In this document: positions 46,611-56,204 of the stretch, piece by piece | How positions within the stretch are numbered: position 1 is the first letter of the stretch | How the letters are laid out: each line of letters begins with the position of its first letter | Assembly (NCBI RefSeq): GCF_964355755.1 | Contig: NC_092671.1 | Coordinates: 40,563,804 to 40,623,803 of the forward strand | Direction of reading: 5' to 3' | From: Antedon mediterranea | Lineage: Eukaryota > Echinodermata > Crinoidea > Comatulida > Antedonidae | DNA length: 60,000 nt | Made by a program: the position numbers and the translations under genes | Notes under the pieces: generated by a model | Database searches by the model: none | The model's input: the letters and a program-made list of their open reading frames with translations, nothing else | Told to the model about the DNA's origin: nothing

Positions 46611-46905
46611 TGTTGAAGGATAATAATCCATCAAAATAAACCCCAAGATTTTTAACAAAAGGTGATGGAAAAATTTTACAGGAATTAAAAGAAATCGAGG
46701 GAATATTGAATTTTGAACGTATGTTTTTGGTGGAGAAAATGATAAATTCGGTTTTAGAATTGCTAAGCAAGAGCATGTTGGATGATAGCCAGGATGATAT
46801 TTTAGAGAGACAACTTTCAAGTCGTTTAGTTATATCGTGAGATTCAAAAAGATTAAGCTGTAAGATGAGGAAAAGGAACAAAAACAACATAACCTTTTGT
46901 AGAAC
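45716..46905 (-). mobile_element. L2-like LINE, longest copy, crossing the array's right edge
   Basis: The only copy not cut by the junction module. Beyond 46610 the RT continues upstream: ESHDITKRLESCLSKISSWL, LLLSNSKTEFIIFSTKN, VKNLGVYFDGLLSFNKHKS and FHLRNNACF, joining the C-terminal blocks shared with the other units. At least one frameshift (two overlapping frames at 46503-46890). It shows that the array replaced the 5' part of this LINE in units 1-3, and that unit 4 retains the ancestral arrangement. The upstream half of the RT and the endonuclease are absent before about 46905. Confidence 0.8.
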
Positions 46906-47104
46906 TTCGAGTGTATTGGACCTTGTTGGGGTTCTGGTAAGATGGAAGTTATGGTAGTCCGGCGCGCATCATTTTTTTCTTATGAGGTAAAGGCAGAAAT
47001 CATGAATAATTCATTACCTTAATTATTTTTCTATTAGAAAGATCTACTTTCTAAATATGCTAAACAAAACCTCTAAATAATCTCTCTCTCAACTATTAAA
47101 AAAA
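46906..47104. other. Short unannotated spacer
   Basis: Nothing recognised between the LINE fragment and the tRNA-like sequence. Confidence 0.35.
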
Positions 47105-47107
47105 CAT

Positions 47108-47182
47108 GTTCTTGCTAGACCTCGAACCGAGGGCTCCAATGCAACAGGTTAAACCTTTACCAGTAGACCAAACATCCCGGTT
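47108..47182 (-). ncRNA. tRNA-like sequence (SINE head or tRNA pseudogene)
   Basis: Minus strand: A-box-like TGGTCTACTGGTAAAGG and B-box-like GGTTCGAGGTC spaced as in a tRNA. Cloverleaf pairing is poor (acceptor strands do not match), so a functional tRNA is unlikely. It is probably a tRNA-derived SINE fragment. Confidence 0.45.
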
Positions 47183-47384
47183 GGCAAACGCTGTTTACAC
47201 AAATTATTTATCTGTCCATGCTTATATAACGCCCTCTGTGATAGTGCTGTATAGTGTTTCGCGTAAGTGGATAAGCATGTAGAAGCTTTATTTTGTATTT
47301 TTGGATGTTTATATTGGATTCAAATAGTGATCCTCCACACACTGCAGTAATCAATGCGAGAGTGAGAAAGATGGTGTTGGAATT

Positions 47385-47665
47385 ACCTCCGCCAAGGAGG
47401 TTATGTTTTCACCCCCTGTATGGGTGTGTGCGTGTGTGTGTCTGTGAACAGCCTGGACGCCACAGTTTTTATCTGATTCTCACCAAATTTGGCCACAGTG
47501 ATCTATGCCTCAAAAGCTCGGACTAGTTTGAGGGGAAAGGTCATAGGTCAAGGTCACAACTAACAAAAAACTATTTTACTGTCTAGAGACCACAGTTTTT
47601 ATCCAATTCTCACCAAACTAATGATCAATGACTCATCATATAATTGTGGTTAAATTTTGAAGGTC
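47385..47665 (+). repeat. Interspersed repeat starting CCTCCGCCAAGGAGGTTATG
   Basis: CTCCGCCAAGGAGGTTATGT with a hairpin CCTCCGCCAAGGAGG, then GTGTGTGCGTGTGTGTCTGT and two related blocks with CCACAGTTTTTATC and ATTCTCACCAAA (47458 and 47588). I recognise this start as a dispersed repeat common in marine animal genomes, but cannot name the family with certainty. A frame at 47293-47526 is not a gene. Confidence 0.5.
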
Positions 47666-47924
47666 CACAAAAAAAAACAAATAAAAAAAATACGCTGGAT
47701 ACATAACCATTACACCAAACTCTCATCCACAACTTTGTAGTGTGCAGTTAGCCTATTTACACTTAGAACTTATAAAAATATATATAATTAATGTTCATTA
47801 AAGCAAAGCACGCTCGTTGAGCTTGTGCACTCTTTGTGTTCATAATCAGTGTACAATGTCCCGCATACCTGGCTCAGCCTATATTATTGTGCCAGTTCTG
47901 CGGTACATTTCATTTCGAAACCTG

Positions 47925-47973
47925 ATCTGCACTGACGAGATCTAATAAGATCGAAACAGTACTGTCTGCAGAT
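47925..47973 (+). ncRNA. Hammerhead ribozyme (type I)
   Basis: All conserved parts are present in order. Stem I: ATCTGCA (47925-47931) with TGCAGAT (47967-47973), 7 bp, extendable after a small internal loop by AAACC (47918-47922) with GG-A-TTT (47975-47980). Core box CTGACGA (47932-47938). Stem II: GATC (47939-47942)/GATC (47949-47952) with loop TAATAA. Core GAAA (47953-47956). Stem III: CAG/CTG with a two-base loop (47957-47964). Cleavage site GTC with the cut expected after C47966. The stem III segment CAGTACTG is a perfect 8-nt palindrome, so two RNAs could share an 8-bp stem III, the double-hammerhead arrangement expected when stem III is too short in the monomer. Expected role: self-cleavage of tandem transcripts to unit length. 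Confidence 0.9.
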
Positions 47974-48201
47974 TGGATTTTTCGCTCCTCTACTTTCTGC
48001 TATATTCATATATAGTATGTTGTTTTGTAGAGCACTCTTCATTTCGAAACGGTGCATTTTTGTTGTGAATACTATTAGCATTTTGCAAAGCACGCTCGTT
48101 GAGCTTGTGCACTCTTTGTGTTCATAATCAGTGTACCATGTCCCGTATACCTGGCTCAGCCTATATATTGTGCCAGTTCTGCGGTACATCTCAAAAACCT
48201 G

Positions 48202-48220
48202 AGCTGCACTGACGAGATCT
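48202..48220 (+). ncRNA. Truncated second hammerhead
   Basis: The second repeat copy keeps GCTGCA, the CTGACGA box (48209-48215) and the first strand of stem II, then ends; GAAA, stem III and the cleavage site are missing. It cannot cleave. Confidence 0.8.
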
Positions 48221-48221
48221 A

Positions 48222-48350
48222 ATAATTAATTTTAAGATTGATATTTTTATGTTGACGAAGTTTATTATGGGTTGCAATGAGCACTGATGTTGTCTTCTTA
48301 GTGTTGACGATGAGATCATTTTTTAACATTAATTCTAAATCACTCGTTGA
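48222..48350 (-). pseudogene. RT fragment next to the retrozyme
   Basis: Minus strand gives LELMLKNDLIVNTKKTTSVL and IATHNKLRQH in one open frame, matching the LINE RT block with the N-x-KKT-x-x-x-L-I motif that follows the catalytic YADD. About 43 residues only, ending at the retrozyme boundary. Confidence 0.65.
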
Positions 48351-49440
48351 TGTACTGAAATTTAATTAATTTGAAACGATATGATAAGAAAATCTGTGAG
48401 AATATTTTCTTTTTATACCCAGCATGGTACGAATTCGCTAGGTCCACTGTGATTGAAGGTAGTTGAAATGAATTCTCGAATAAGTCCTATGGCACCAAGT
48501 CTCGACGTAACCATCGTTGTTGATACTTTTTCACTAGCAATCGATATTTGTAGAAGATTAAGGGATAGATAATGCATTCGCCAAAATATATTTTGTTGGA
48601 TAATTTTTTTATTCTTGAGTTGCTAATTTAAAAAAAGTTAGGTGCAACCACTTCCCGCCATTTTCAATTTAAAAATGGCTGACATTCCACATTAACCTTG
48701 GTCATCCATGGTATCATCGGAATTTTATCACTATTCATTTTATCCAATCACACCCATGTCGAAAATTAAATACCGTACCGGTATTTATTCGAATAAAAGC
48801 CCGGAGTGGATGCCAATTTGTCTCGGGCGGACTACACATGAACTTTTGTAATGACAAACGAAAGTGCGTTTTGGTCAATTACTAAAAAATTAGCATTTTG
48901 TAGATAAGCACTTTTCTCGGCAGTATAATATGTCCAAAATAATAGAATTGTTCTAATAGAGACATTCAAATTTTTCCAAAATGTTTACATTTTTAACAAA
49001 TCTGAATGTCTCTATAAAATACAATCTCTCTATTTTAGACAAAATATACCTATAGTACGATTTTCGCTATTCTGTACAAAATGTTCACATGATGTCTATT
49101 TTAACGCACACCAACAGCATATTCCGGAAAGACGTATTAATCTCTGCTTTATTCCGTGTTACACGGATAACTTTATGTTGGAATCGTGGAAATTGACGGT
49201 CACTTTAAGCTTCCGTACTTAACACCAACTTGCATAAGAAGTAGTATAATTAAGAAATGTGTCCTATGTTGAAATAATTAATGTAATGTATTTAAAATGA
49301 AGAAAAGGAAGATAAATGTAAAGCTTTAAGTTACGATAACTATAAATAAATAGCAAATAATACAAATAAAAAAATGTGATAAACTGAAACTTTTAATATA
49401 CCTTAAATAAAGAAACAGTACTTTAAATACATTTATTAAA
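48351..49440. other. Unannotated AT-rich spacer
   Basis: About 1.1 kb without a recognisable gene. Small structures: inverted pair GAGACATTCA/TGAATGTCTC at 48959-49012 and palindromes AAATACCG..CGGTATTT and TTTATTCGAATAAA near 48768-48800. Confidence 0.4.
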
Positions 49441-49444
49441 TAAA

Positions 49445-50990
49445 TTTCTTTTAACAATTTTGTTCTAAACGGGTATCTCTTGTTAAAAGAGAGAGAGTTC
49501 GTGCCATAATTTGGCCCCTGTAAAATAAAATCCTATCTTGACCTAAATTAGTACGAGGTTTGGGTAAGGCAAAATGAACAGTTTTATTTAATCTGGTATT
49601 GTACGAATGATCAATAGTTTGAAATAATCAGTAATAGATGTAGTGTTCGGTTGTGATAGTCAAAAATATTAAATTTAAGAACATATAATTCAAGTGTATG
49701 ATCTCTAAAATGAAAAAAAATAAATACATCTGACAATCATTTTTGGGGAAAATAAAAACAGGTAGACAGAAATCCAGCTTTTTTCTAACTCTTTTACAAA
49801 CATCATCAATGTGGAGTTTTTAAGATAAGAGTTTTTCAAACTTAATTTCAAAATTAATAAATGAACTTTCTTTAATTAAAACATTGTTAATAATAGTTAA
49901 ATAACTTTTAATTCTAATAACTTTATTTTTGGACTGAAAAATCATATAATTAGTTTTTTCCGAATTTATTGTGAGCTTATTTGCAATACACCACCCAGTA
50001 ACTTGTTTTAGCTGAGTATTAATATCAAATAAATCAAGGATGCTTCCAAGAAAAGAGTAGAATAAATTAGTGTCGTCAGCAAATAGTCGAAAATAAAAAA
50101 AATCAGAGGAATTTGGTAAATCAATAATGTAAATTAAAAAAGAATGGGTCCCAGCACAGATCCCTGGGGAACACCACATGTTATATCTAATGTATCTGAA
50201 GTATAATGACTTGATATAATTAGTTGTCTCCTATTACAAAGATAATTAGAAATCCATTTAAGTGTATTGCATCGAATGCCATAACGTAATATATAGTGAT
50301 CAATTGTATCTAAAGAATTTCTGAAATCAATAAAGAGAAGATTCTTTATGATCAATATTGTATTGGAGATTATTAACGAGATTAATTATTTTCTAAAACC
50401 ATACTGATGTTTATAAAATAAATCGTACCATTCAAAATAGTTAACGAACCTTTCATTAAATAATTGTTCTAAAACTTTACTTAAATCTAGACGAATAGAT
50501 ATGGGTCTATAATTAGTAAATATTGATTTTGATTTTTGAAATGAGATATTTAATATAATAGCATAGAGGCAAATAGGGCCTATATAAATGGGGTTGAAAT
50601 TGAAATTAATTTTATTATTATCATAACCTGAAGCTTGTTTCTTGTCAAGAGAAGAAAATAAATTAAAAACCTCAACTGATGTAATAGGTTCTAAATACAG
50701 TGAATTAATATATGGTTGAACAAGAAAAGAAGAAAAATTAATTAAGTCATCATTGCGAATATCTTTAGGTAACACAGCAGGACCGATATTAGTAAATAAA
50801 TGATTAAATTCATTAACAATTGCGTTACCATCCATAAAATTAACATCACCGTCCGGTTTAGAGACTGTGATTTTGTGTGGTAGTTTGGTTGGTGATGTTC
50901 TCCTTCCAAGTAGGTTATTTATTATCTGCCATGTTTTCTTGGAATTGTTTTTGTCATTAAAGTTAAATGGTTTAAAAAATTTCTTTTAGC
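49445..50990 (-). pseudogene. Degenerate LINE reverse transcriptase
   Basis: Reading the minus strand downwards, three frames broken by indels cover most of an RT. 50835-50386: linker and N-terminal RT (VFNLFSSLDKKQASGYD, FTNYRPISI, LSKVLEQLFNERF, YKHQYGFRK). 50355-50134: LLFIDFRNSLDTIDH (catalytic Asp block), YLCNRRQLI, GVPQGSVLGPILF. 50179-49820: LFADDTNLFYS (catalytic pair) and ANKLTINSEKTNYMIFQSK. C-terminal remnants continue to about 49445 (HSYNTRLNKTVHF, PKPRTNLGQD, RGQIMARTL). The HSYNTR motif differs from the CR1 copies in this window, so it is another clade, possibly RTE-X-like. Frameshifts make it inactive; no endonuclease found. Confidence 0.85.
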
Positions 50991-51038
50991 TGTTCTGAGT
51001 ATTTTTATGGCGCGCCAAGCTGTCATTTATTCAAGCAA

Positions 51039-51103
51039 TAGAGATATCTTAGTTTTTAATAGAGATATCTTAGTTTTAAATAGAGATATCTTAGTTTTAA
51101 ATC
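51039..51103 (+). repeat. Three tandem 22-bp units
   Basis: ATAGAGATATCTTAGTTTTAA repeated three times with a one-base difference. Confidence 0.85.
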
Positions 51104-51107
51104 ATCT

Positions 51108-51238
51108 CATCTCCTTTCCACGCTGCCTTTACAGAGAATCCTAACAGACCTGGGTTCGGAAATATGTATTCCAATGTTTCAGGTCTGTTAGGATTCTCTG
51201 TAAAGGATCCATATTGATGACAGCGTGGAAAGGAGATG
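51108..51238. repeat. Short palindromic element
   Basis: Two-part perfect inverted repeat: CATCTCCTTTCCACGCTG (51108-51125) with 51221-51238, and a 27-bp stem (51126-51152 with 51180-51206, starting CCTTTACAGAGAATCC). Loop of 27 bp; one 14-bp spacer in the right arm only. A frame on the minus strand (51097-51321) is the palindrome translated. MITE-like or a foldback remnant. Confidence 0.85.
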
Positions 51239-51324
51239 AAGGTACCCAGGCTTAGGCCTAAGAGGTTAAAACAAAATCGCGAGCGGGAATGACATACGCT
51301 GCCAATAGTTTGACTTTTCAATTC

Positions 51325-51525
51325 AATTCAAACATTTCATTCAAAACATTTCATTCAAAACATTTCATTCAAAACATTTCATTCAAAACATTTCGTTCAA
51401 AACATTTCATTCAAAACATTTTATTCAAAACATTCAATTCAAAACATTTCATTCAAAACATTTCATTCAAAACATTTCATTCAAAACATTCAATTCAAAG
51501 CATTCAATTCAAAACATTTCATTCA
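51325..51525 (+). repeat. Minisatellite of 14-bp units (ATTCAAAACATTTC)
   Basis: About 14 tandem units with minor variants (ATTCAATTCAAA, TTTCGTTC). The Phe/His/Ser/Lys-rich reading frame across it (51289-51621) is an artefact of the repeat. Confidence 0.9.
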
Positions 51526-51599
51526 TATCTCGCGCCATTCAATTCATATCGATGCATTTCATTCACATATCGCGTCATAAAATTCATATCATCAAAATG

Positions 51600-52195
51600 T
51601 TGCGTAAACGGCGTTCCATAGTTATCAGTAAAGTTAAGTCAAGGTTGAAGTTCTTACATAGGCAAAGTTCATGCTTGAATAAAAAGTGTCGTAAACTATT
51701 AAGCACTGCTTTAATTCAATGTACATTTGACTATTCTGCCTCGACATGGTACGGCGGTGTCAATAAGAATCTTAAACATAAATTACAAACTGCCCAAAAC
51801 AAGATGGCACGTTTCATTTTAAATGTTGGTCCGAGGTCTCACATAAGTGCCAAAGAGCTTTCCGATCTTGGGTTTCTTAATGTCAGCCTCAGAAATAAGT
51901 TTTTAAGATTAAATTATGTTCACAAAATTCGCTATAACTTTAATACGCCTTCTTTCCTTAACGATAACTTTTTGTTAATTTCTGATCATCATAACCATTT
52001 CACCAGGGGTACAACATTTAATTTTGTCAATCCTAAAGCTACTGGCGTTAATGATTCGACTTTTTATTTCTTAGGTAGGCCGCTATCCGTGACTGGAACA
52101 GGCTCCCCAATTCACTCAAATCAATACAAAATAATGCAACCTTCAAAATAAAACTTAAAGAATATTTTAATAATGAACAGCTTGGAATATCAGTT
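51600..52195 (+). pseudogene. RT C-terminal fragment
   Basis: Frame 51552-52151 reads KVKSRLKFLHRQSSCLNKKC, RKLLSTALIQCTFDYSAST, WYGGVNKNLKHKLQTAQNK, MARFILNVGPRSHISAKELS, DLGFLNVSLRNKFLRLNYVH and HNHFTRGTTFNFVNPKATG, the standard post-RT region of a Jockey/CR1-superfamily LINE. After a frameshift near 52100 the last block NSLPNSLKSIQNNATFKIKL can be followed. The catalytic RT core is not present. Confidence 0.85.
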
Positions 52196-52465
52196 TAATT
52201 AAGTTATTTTTTAATATTGTTTTTTGATGTTATCTTGTCTTATATGTATTTTCTTGTTTTTCCAATTTTACTGCGTCCAACTGAATGATATATTGTACTA
52301 GGCCCAACCACTCACTTTTTCAGTTAATACGGATTGGACCCCATTGGGAATAAGTTTACTTTTATTTGTCGACTTAATGGGTTATCCTGGTATTCTTTTT
52401 GTATTGTATATTTTAACTTTTGTGTATGAATATCGAATAAAATCAATCAATCAATCAATCACTAC
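51600..52465 (+). mobile_element. 5'-truncated LINE with ATCA tail
   Basis: RT C-terminal region, about 245-bp 3' UTR and a tail of (ATCA)n, about five units, at 52441-52460. Truncated or interrupted on the left at the 14-bp minisatellite. Confidence 0.8.
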
Positions 52466-52623
52466 CCGTTATGCCACAATGTACACGAGTAATGAAAGGT
52501 GACAATAGTATAGTCTTATACGCGCTTCATTTTACGTCATTCTAATCGTTACGTCATAAATTTGCATATTCATGACGTACTTTTGAGGAAACGAATCTAG
52601 TTTTAACCTTGCTATAAACCAGA

Positions 52624-52695
52624 GGGCCGGATAGCTCAGTCGGTAGAGCGTCGTGGAACACGATTATCGTGGGTTCAAACCCCATGCCGGTCTGG
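52624..52695 (+). tRNA. tRNA-like sequence with a shortened anticodon arm (pseudo-tRNA or SINE head)
   Basis: Acceptor GGCCGGA pairs with GCCGGTC (one G:T, one mismatch). D arm GCTC/GAGC with loop AGTCGGTA contains a good A box (TAGCTCAGTCGG). T arm GTGGG-TTCAAAC-CCCAT contains a good B box (GGTTCAAACCC). Between them only 18 bases remain: stem TCGTG/CACGA closed by a 3-base GAA loop, so there is no 7-base anticodon loop. Not a normal translation tRNA; more likely the pol III promoter head of a SINE or a decayed gene. No CCA, no clear SINE tail seen. Confidence 0.6.
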
Positions 52696-52699
52696 AAAA

Positions 52700-53668
52700 G
52701 AGTTAAAGCTATGCGAGCTTCTGTGTTTGGGGTTCACAGATTTAAACGTCCCCCTTTTCACCACACATCATGAGGCAATAACATCAAAGCATCTGATGCG
52801 TGGTATCCCCAAGGCTGTGAGAGAGCCTTACCGTGCTAGAGGCAAGGGAGCACACCATCATTTTTTTTTCTACCCGCCTCTTTCCGATCTCTTAAATTTT
52901 ATGTTTGGCGCCCTCAATTTTAAGAACACCTAAATTATGTCTGAAAATTAGGAACAAATAAATAGAAATGTGTAAAGATGCCGATGCCTGGCCTGGCTAG
53001 TGTATTCTCTCTATTTATTTAAATACATATGCATTATTGTAATAAATAATTTTCACAATTTGTTGTGAATTTTTAACTTTGAACAAACGAAAAGGATTTC
53101 AAACCATGTAGGCCTAACTACATTTGACTGTGTTTGAGCATGAATATTAATAATATTGAATTAAGTGAATAATTGATAATGAGAAATCAAAACAACTGAT
53201 ACAATGAATTAAATGATGAACAATAGCAGCCTGAACAAGCATGGCCATCCAACCAACCCTTTGATTGCTACCCCTATGCAAATATTGAACAGTTTGTATG
53301 ATACCTGAAAGAGTTGGTGCAGGTGTAGTGGGAAAGATGGTGTTGTAATGTTAGTCATCGCGGCCACACTGTTGAATGTTGATCTTTTACATTAGACGAT
53401 TATTCAAATCTTGTAAAAAAACAATTTCTCCGGGCAGGAACCTAGCAGATTCTCTCATTTAGTAATCTCGAAAAGAAGCCCGCTCAAGAATACTAAAAAA
53501 TGAAGGAGCACATTTGGCTTCAATTGGCCTTAGTGCTGAGGGTACGGCAACGTTTGTCTATTTTGGCCCTAATGGCCGCCCATATTGAAGGACGCGAAAA
53601 TCCTGTGGCGAAAGAAATTTCGACGGCTGGTAAAAAAAACTAATACATATTTGGGACCGACGACACCG
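52700..53668. other. Unannotated spacer
   Basis: Almost 1 kb without recognised gene or repeat. The frame at 52727-52933 has no protein features. Confidence 0.4.
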
Positions 53669-53675
53669 CATATTT

Positions 53676-53822
53676 CGGATATGTTCGGACCCCCAAAATG
53701 AAGACTGGAGCATGTTCATGTACATTGATTATTAACAACTTAGGGAGTTTTAAAGGAAGATGTGATTGGATATTGAGGGAGAGCGTCATTTCGACGATCG
53801 AGCATTCTCTACTCTCTATTTA
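53676..53822 (+). repeat. Left outer inverted repeat of the giant foldback element
   Basis: Reverse complement, with few differences over the inner 110 bp, of 58866-59008. The outer 30 bp around TTCGGACC are more diverged. Confidence 0.8.
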
Positions 53823-54179
53823 GAGAATGACGGATTAATGAATAAATAATATGATCAGAACTATGGAGCACCAATCATTGTTTTGTCTAGCAACCTAAAG
53901 AAATTGCCTGTCGTACATGTTTACAACACTAAATGTTTAAAATTTCATTTCTTTCGCTCTGACAACTCCCTGCTCTGACACTACAGATTTCAAAATAAGT
54001 TTTTTTCTGTGGAAAGTCCTGCGTTGTAGTAAAAAGCCGATGGGATGGTAATTAATTGTCTTTATCATTCAATATCCCGTATTTTTTGTGTAATTATATT
54101 TTTCTAATTAATAAAAGATTTTTTATTTTGTGTATGTACAGTACTTGTATCTGAATATTTGTTACTTGCAGCCAAATAT

Positions 54180-55205
54180 ACCATCATTTTGGGTATATGG
54201 AACACAATGCATTATATATAATGAATAAACCACTGTAATGAGCAATGAGGCCGTTTTCCTATGTTAAAGCATTGTGTTCATGTGGTATCATTTTGGGTAT
54301 ATGAAACAAATGCATTATATATAATGAATAAACCCAATACGAGGGCGTTTTCCTATGTTAAAGCATTGTGTTCCTGGGGTATCATCTTGGTTATATGGAA
54401 CACAATTCATTATAGGCTAATGATAAACCACTGTAATATGAGGCCGTTTTCCTATGTTAAAGCATTGTGTTCCTGGGGTATCATTTTGGGTATATGGAAC
54501 ACAATGCATTATATAATGAATAAACCACTGTAATATGAGGCCGTTTTCCTATGTTAAAGCATTGTGTTCCTGGGGTATTATGTTGGGTATATGGAACACA
54601 ATGCATTATATAATATAATGAATAAACCACTTCAAGAAGCAATTAGGCCGTTTTCCTATGTTAAAGCATTGTGTTCCTGTGGTATCATTTTGGTTATATG
54701 GAACACAATGCATTATATATAATGAATAAACTACTGTAATACGAGGCCGTTTTCCTATGTTAAAGCATTGTGTTCCTGGGGTATCATTTTTGGGTATGTA
54801 TATGGAACACAATGCATTATATTTGATGAATAAACCACTGTAATAAGCAATGAGGCCGTTTTCCTATATTATAACATTGTGTTCCTGGGGTATCATTTTG
54901 GTTAATGGAACACAATGCATTATATATAATGAATAAACCACTGTAATATGAGGCCGTTTTCCGATGTTAAAGCATTGTGTTCCTGGTGTATCATTTTGGG
55001 TATATGAAACACAATGCATTATATATAATGTTTAAACCACTATATAACAATAAAGAGCAATGAGGCCGTTTTGCTATGTTATAGCATTGTGTTCCTGGGG
55101 TATCATTTTGGTTATATGGAACACAATGCATTATATATAATAAATAAACCACTGTAATATGAGGCCGTTTTCCTATGTTAAAGCATTTTGTTCCATATAA
55201 ATGTT
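54180..55205 (+). repeat. Left arm array, ~10 units of ~100 bp
   Basis: Each unit reads roughly: GGAACACAATGC, ATTATATATAAT, GAATAAACCACTGTAAT, GAGGCCGTTTTCCTATGTT, AAAGCATTGTGTTCC, TGGGGTATCATTTTGGG. GGAACACAATGC and GCATTGTGTTCC are a perfect 12-bp inverted pair, so every unit is a hairpin, and ATTATATATAAT is itself palindromic. Confidence 0.9.
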
Positions 55206-56204
55206 CAATATAGGTTGCTCCATCCATATTGCAAAAAAAAAAATAACTATCGAGCCATTATCACTGATTTTTTAAATTTACGTGTTTACAAAATGTACAC
55301 TTATGAAAGACCATACAATTCCAAAGCATTTTTTAAACCTAATAAAGATTTTAAAAAAAACAACCAACAAAAAACGTTCATGAATGAAATTTTGTTTCTG
55401 TGAATAGAGCAACCTATACTGAACATATAAAAGAAGTTTCAAATGTTTTTAAATTCGAAAAGTATTTTTTATCGATGTTTTTTGTATATGTTTTTAAGCA
55501 AAATTCTATCCATAACCTAATTTTTAATGTTCAATGTGATATTTATTGAAGTGCTTTGAATACGCTGATGAAATTTGGAGGTATGAAACTTTGTTAGGAG
55601 TAGAATCAGCTTCCAGCATTAAATGTTAAAAATATGTTTATATTACTCATTAATTAATAATAATTATTAATAAATTAATAGAAAACTAGAGAGGGCGCTT
55701 TTCGACAAGGTAATGAATGTTTTTTTATGTGTGTTATTTTTCCGCTCGAGTTTATTCAATGTACTGTAATATACACTGTTACATACTATTTTATTGGGAA
55801 GTAATTATTTTTGTGTGAATCTTCTTGGAGTTGTTTGAAAGCCTATCCGCTTACTTCTTTTCTTCAGAAAACATCTAATTTAGGTCTTAAAGTGACAAAA
55901 ATACACCAGATTCTGCCCACACACACTTCATCTCCTGAACTAACATAGTACAGTATAAGTCAAATTAATTGTTTTACATTTTTTTTATTGAAATCAATCT
56001 GCCTCAAAAAATATTATAATAGTAACAATAACAGAAAGGTAGATAGGTATTTTTATAATTTTTAAATTTAAAAATGTAAACAAAAAAAAAACTGAATAAA
56101 TGTTTATACATACATTATAAATGCAATAAAATAACTACTATTTTAGTAATGCATACACAAGTAGAGAATATCAGAAATCAATGAATTATGTTTCTAAATA
56201 TGGC
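55206..56204. other. Unique centre of the giant foldback element
   Basis: About 1 kb between the opposing arrays. Contains an inverted pair TATAGGTTGCTC/GAGCAACCTATA (about 55210/55406) and AT-rich DNA. The 71-codon frame at 55188-55403 looks like chance. Confidence 0.5.

Larger units (their letters stand above)
47793..48221 (+). mobile_element. Retrozyme-like tandem repeat (1.5 copies of ~282 bp) with hammerhead ribozyme
   Basis: Segment 47803-47948 recurs at 48085-48227 (shared GCAAAGCACGCTCGTTGAGC, CAGTGTACMATGTCCCGYAT, GCACTGACGAGATCTAATAA), giving a period of 282 bp and about 1.5 monomers. The first copy holds a complete hammerhead ribozyme; the second breaks off inside it. No protein is encoded. 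ATAATTAAT flanks both sides (47784-47792, 48222-48230), a possible 9-bp target duplication, though AT-rich. Short hammerhead-bearing tandem repeats are the hallmark of animal retrozymes; hammerheads also occur in the terminal repeats of Penelope-like elements, which is the alternative. Confidence 0.8.

Noticed and set aside
51289-51621. Phe/His/Ser/Lys-rich repeat protein
   Set aside because: Translation of the 14-bp minisatellite; no coding signal outside it.
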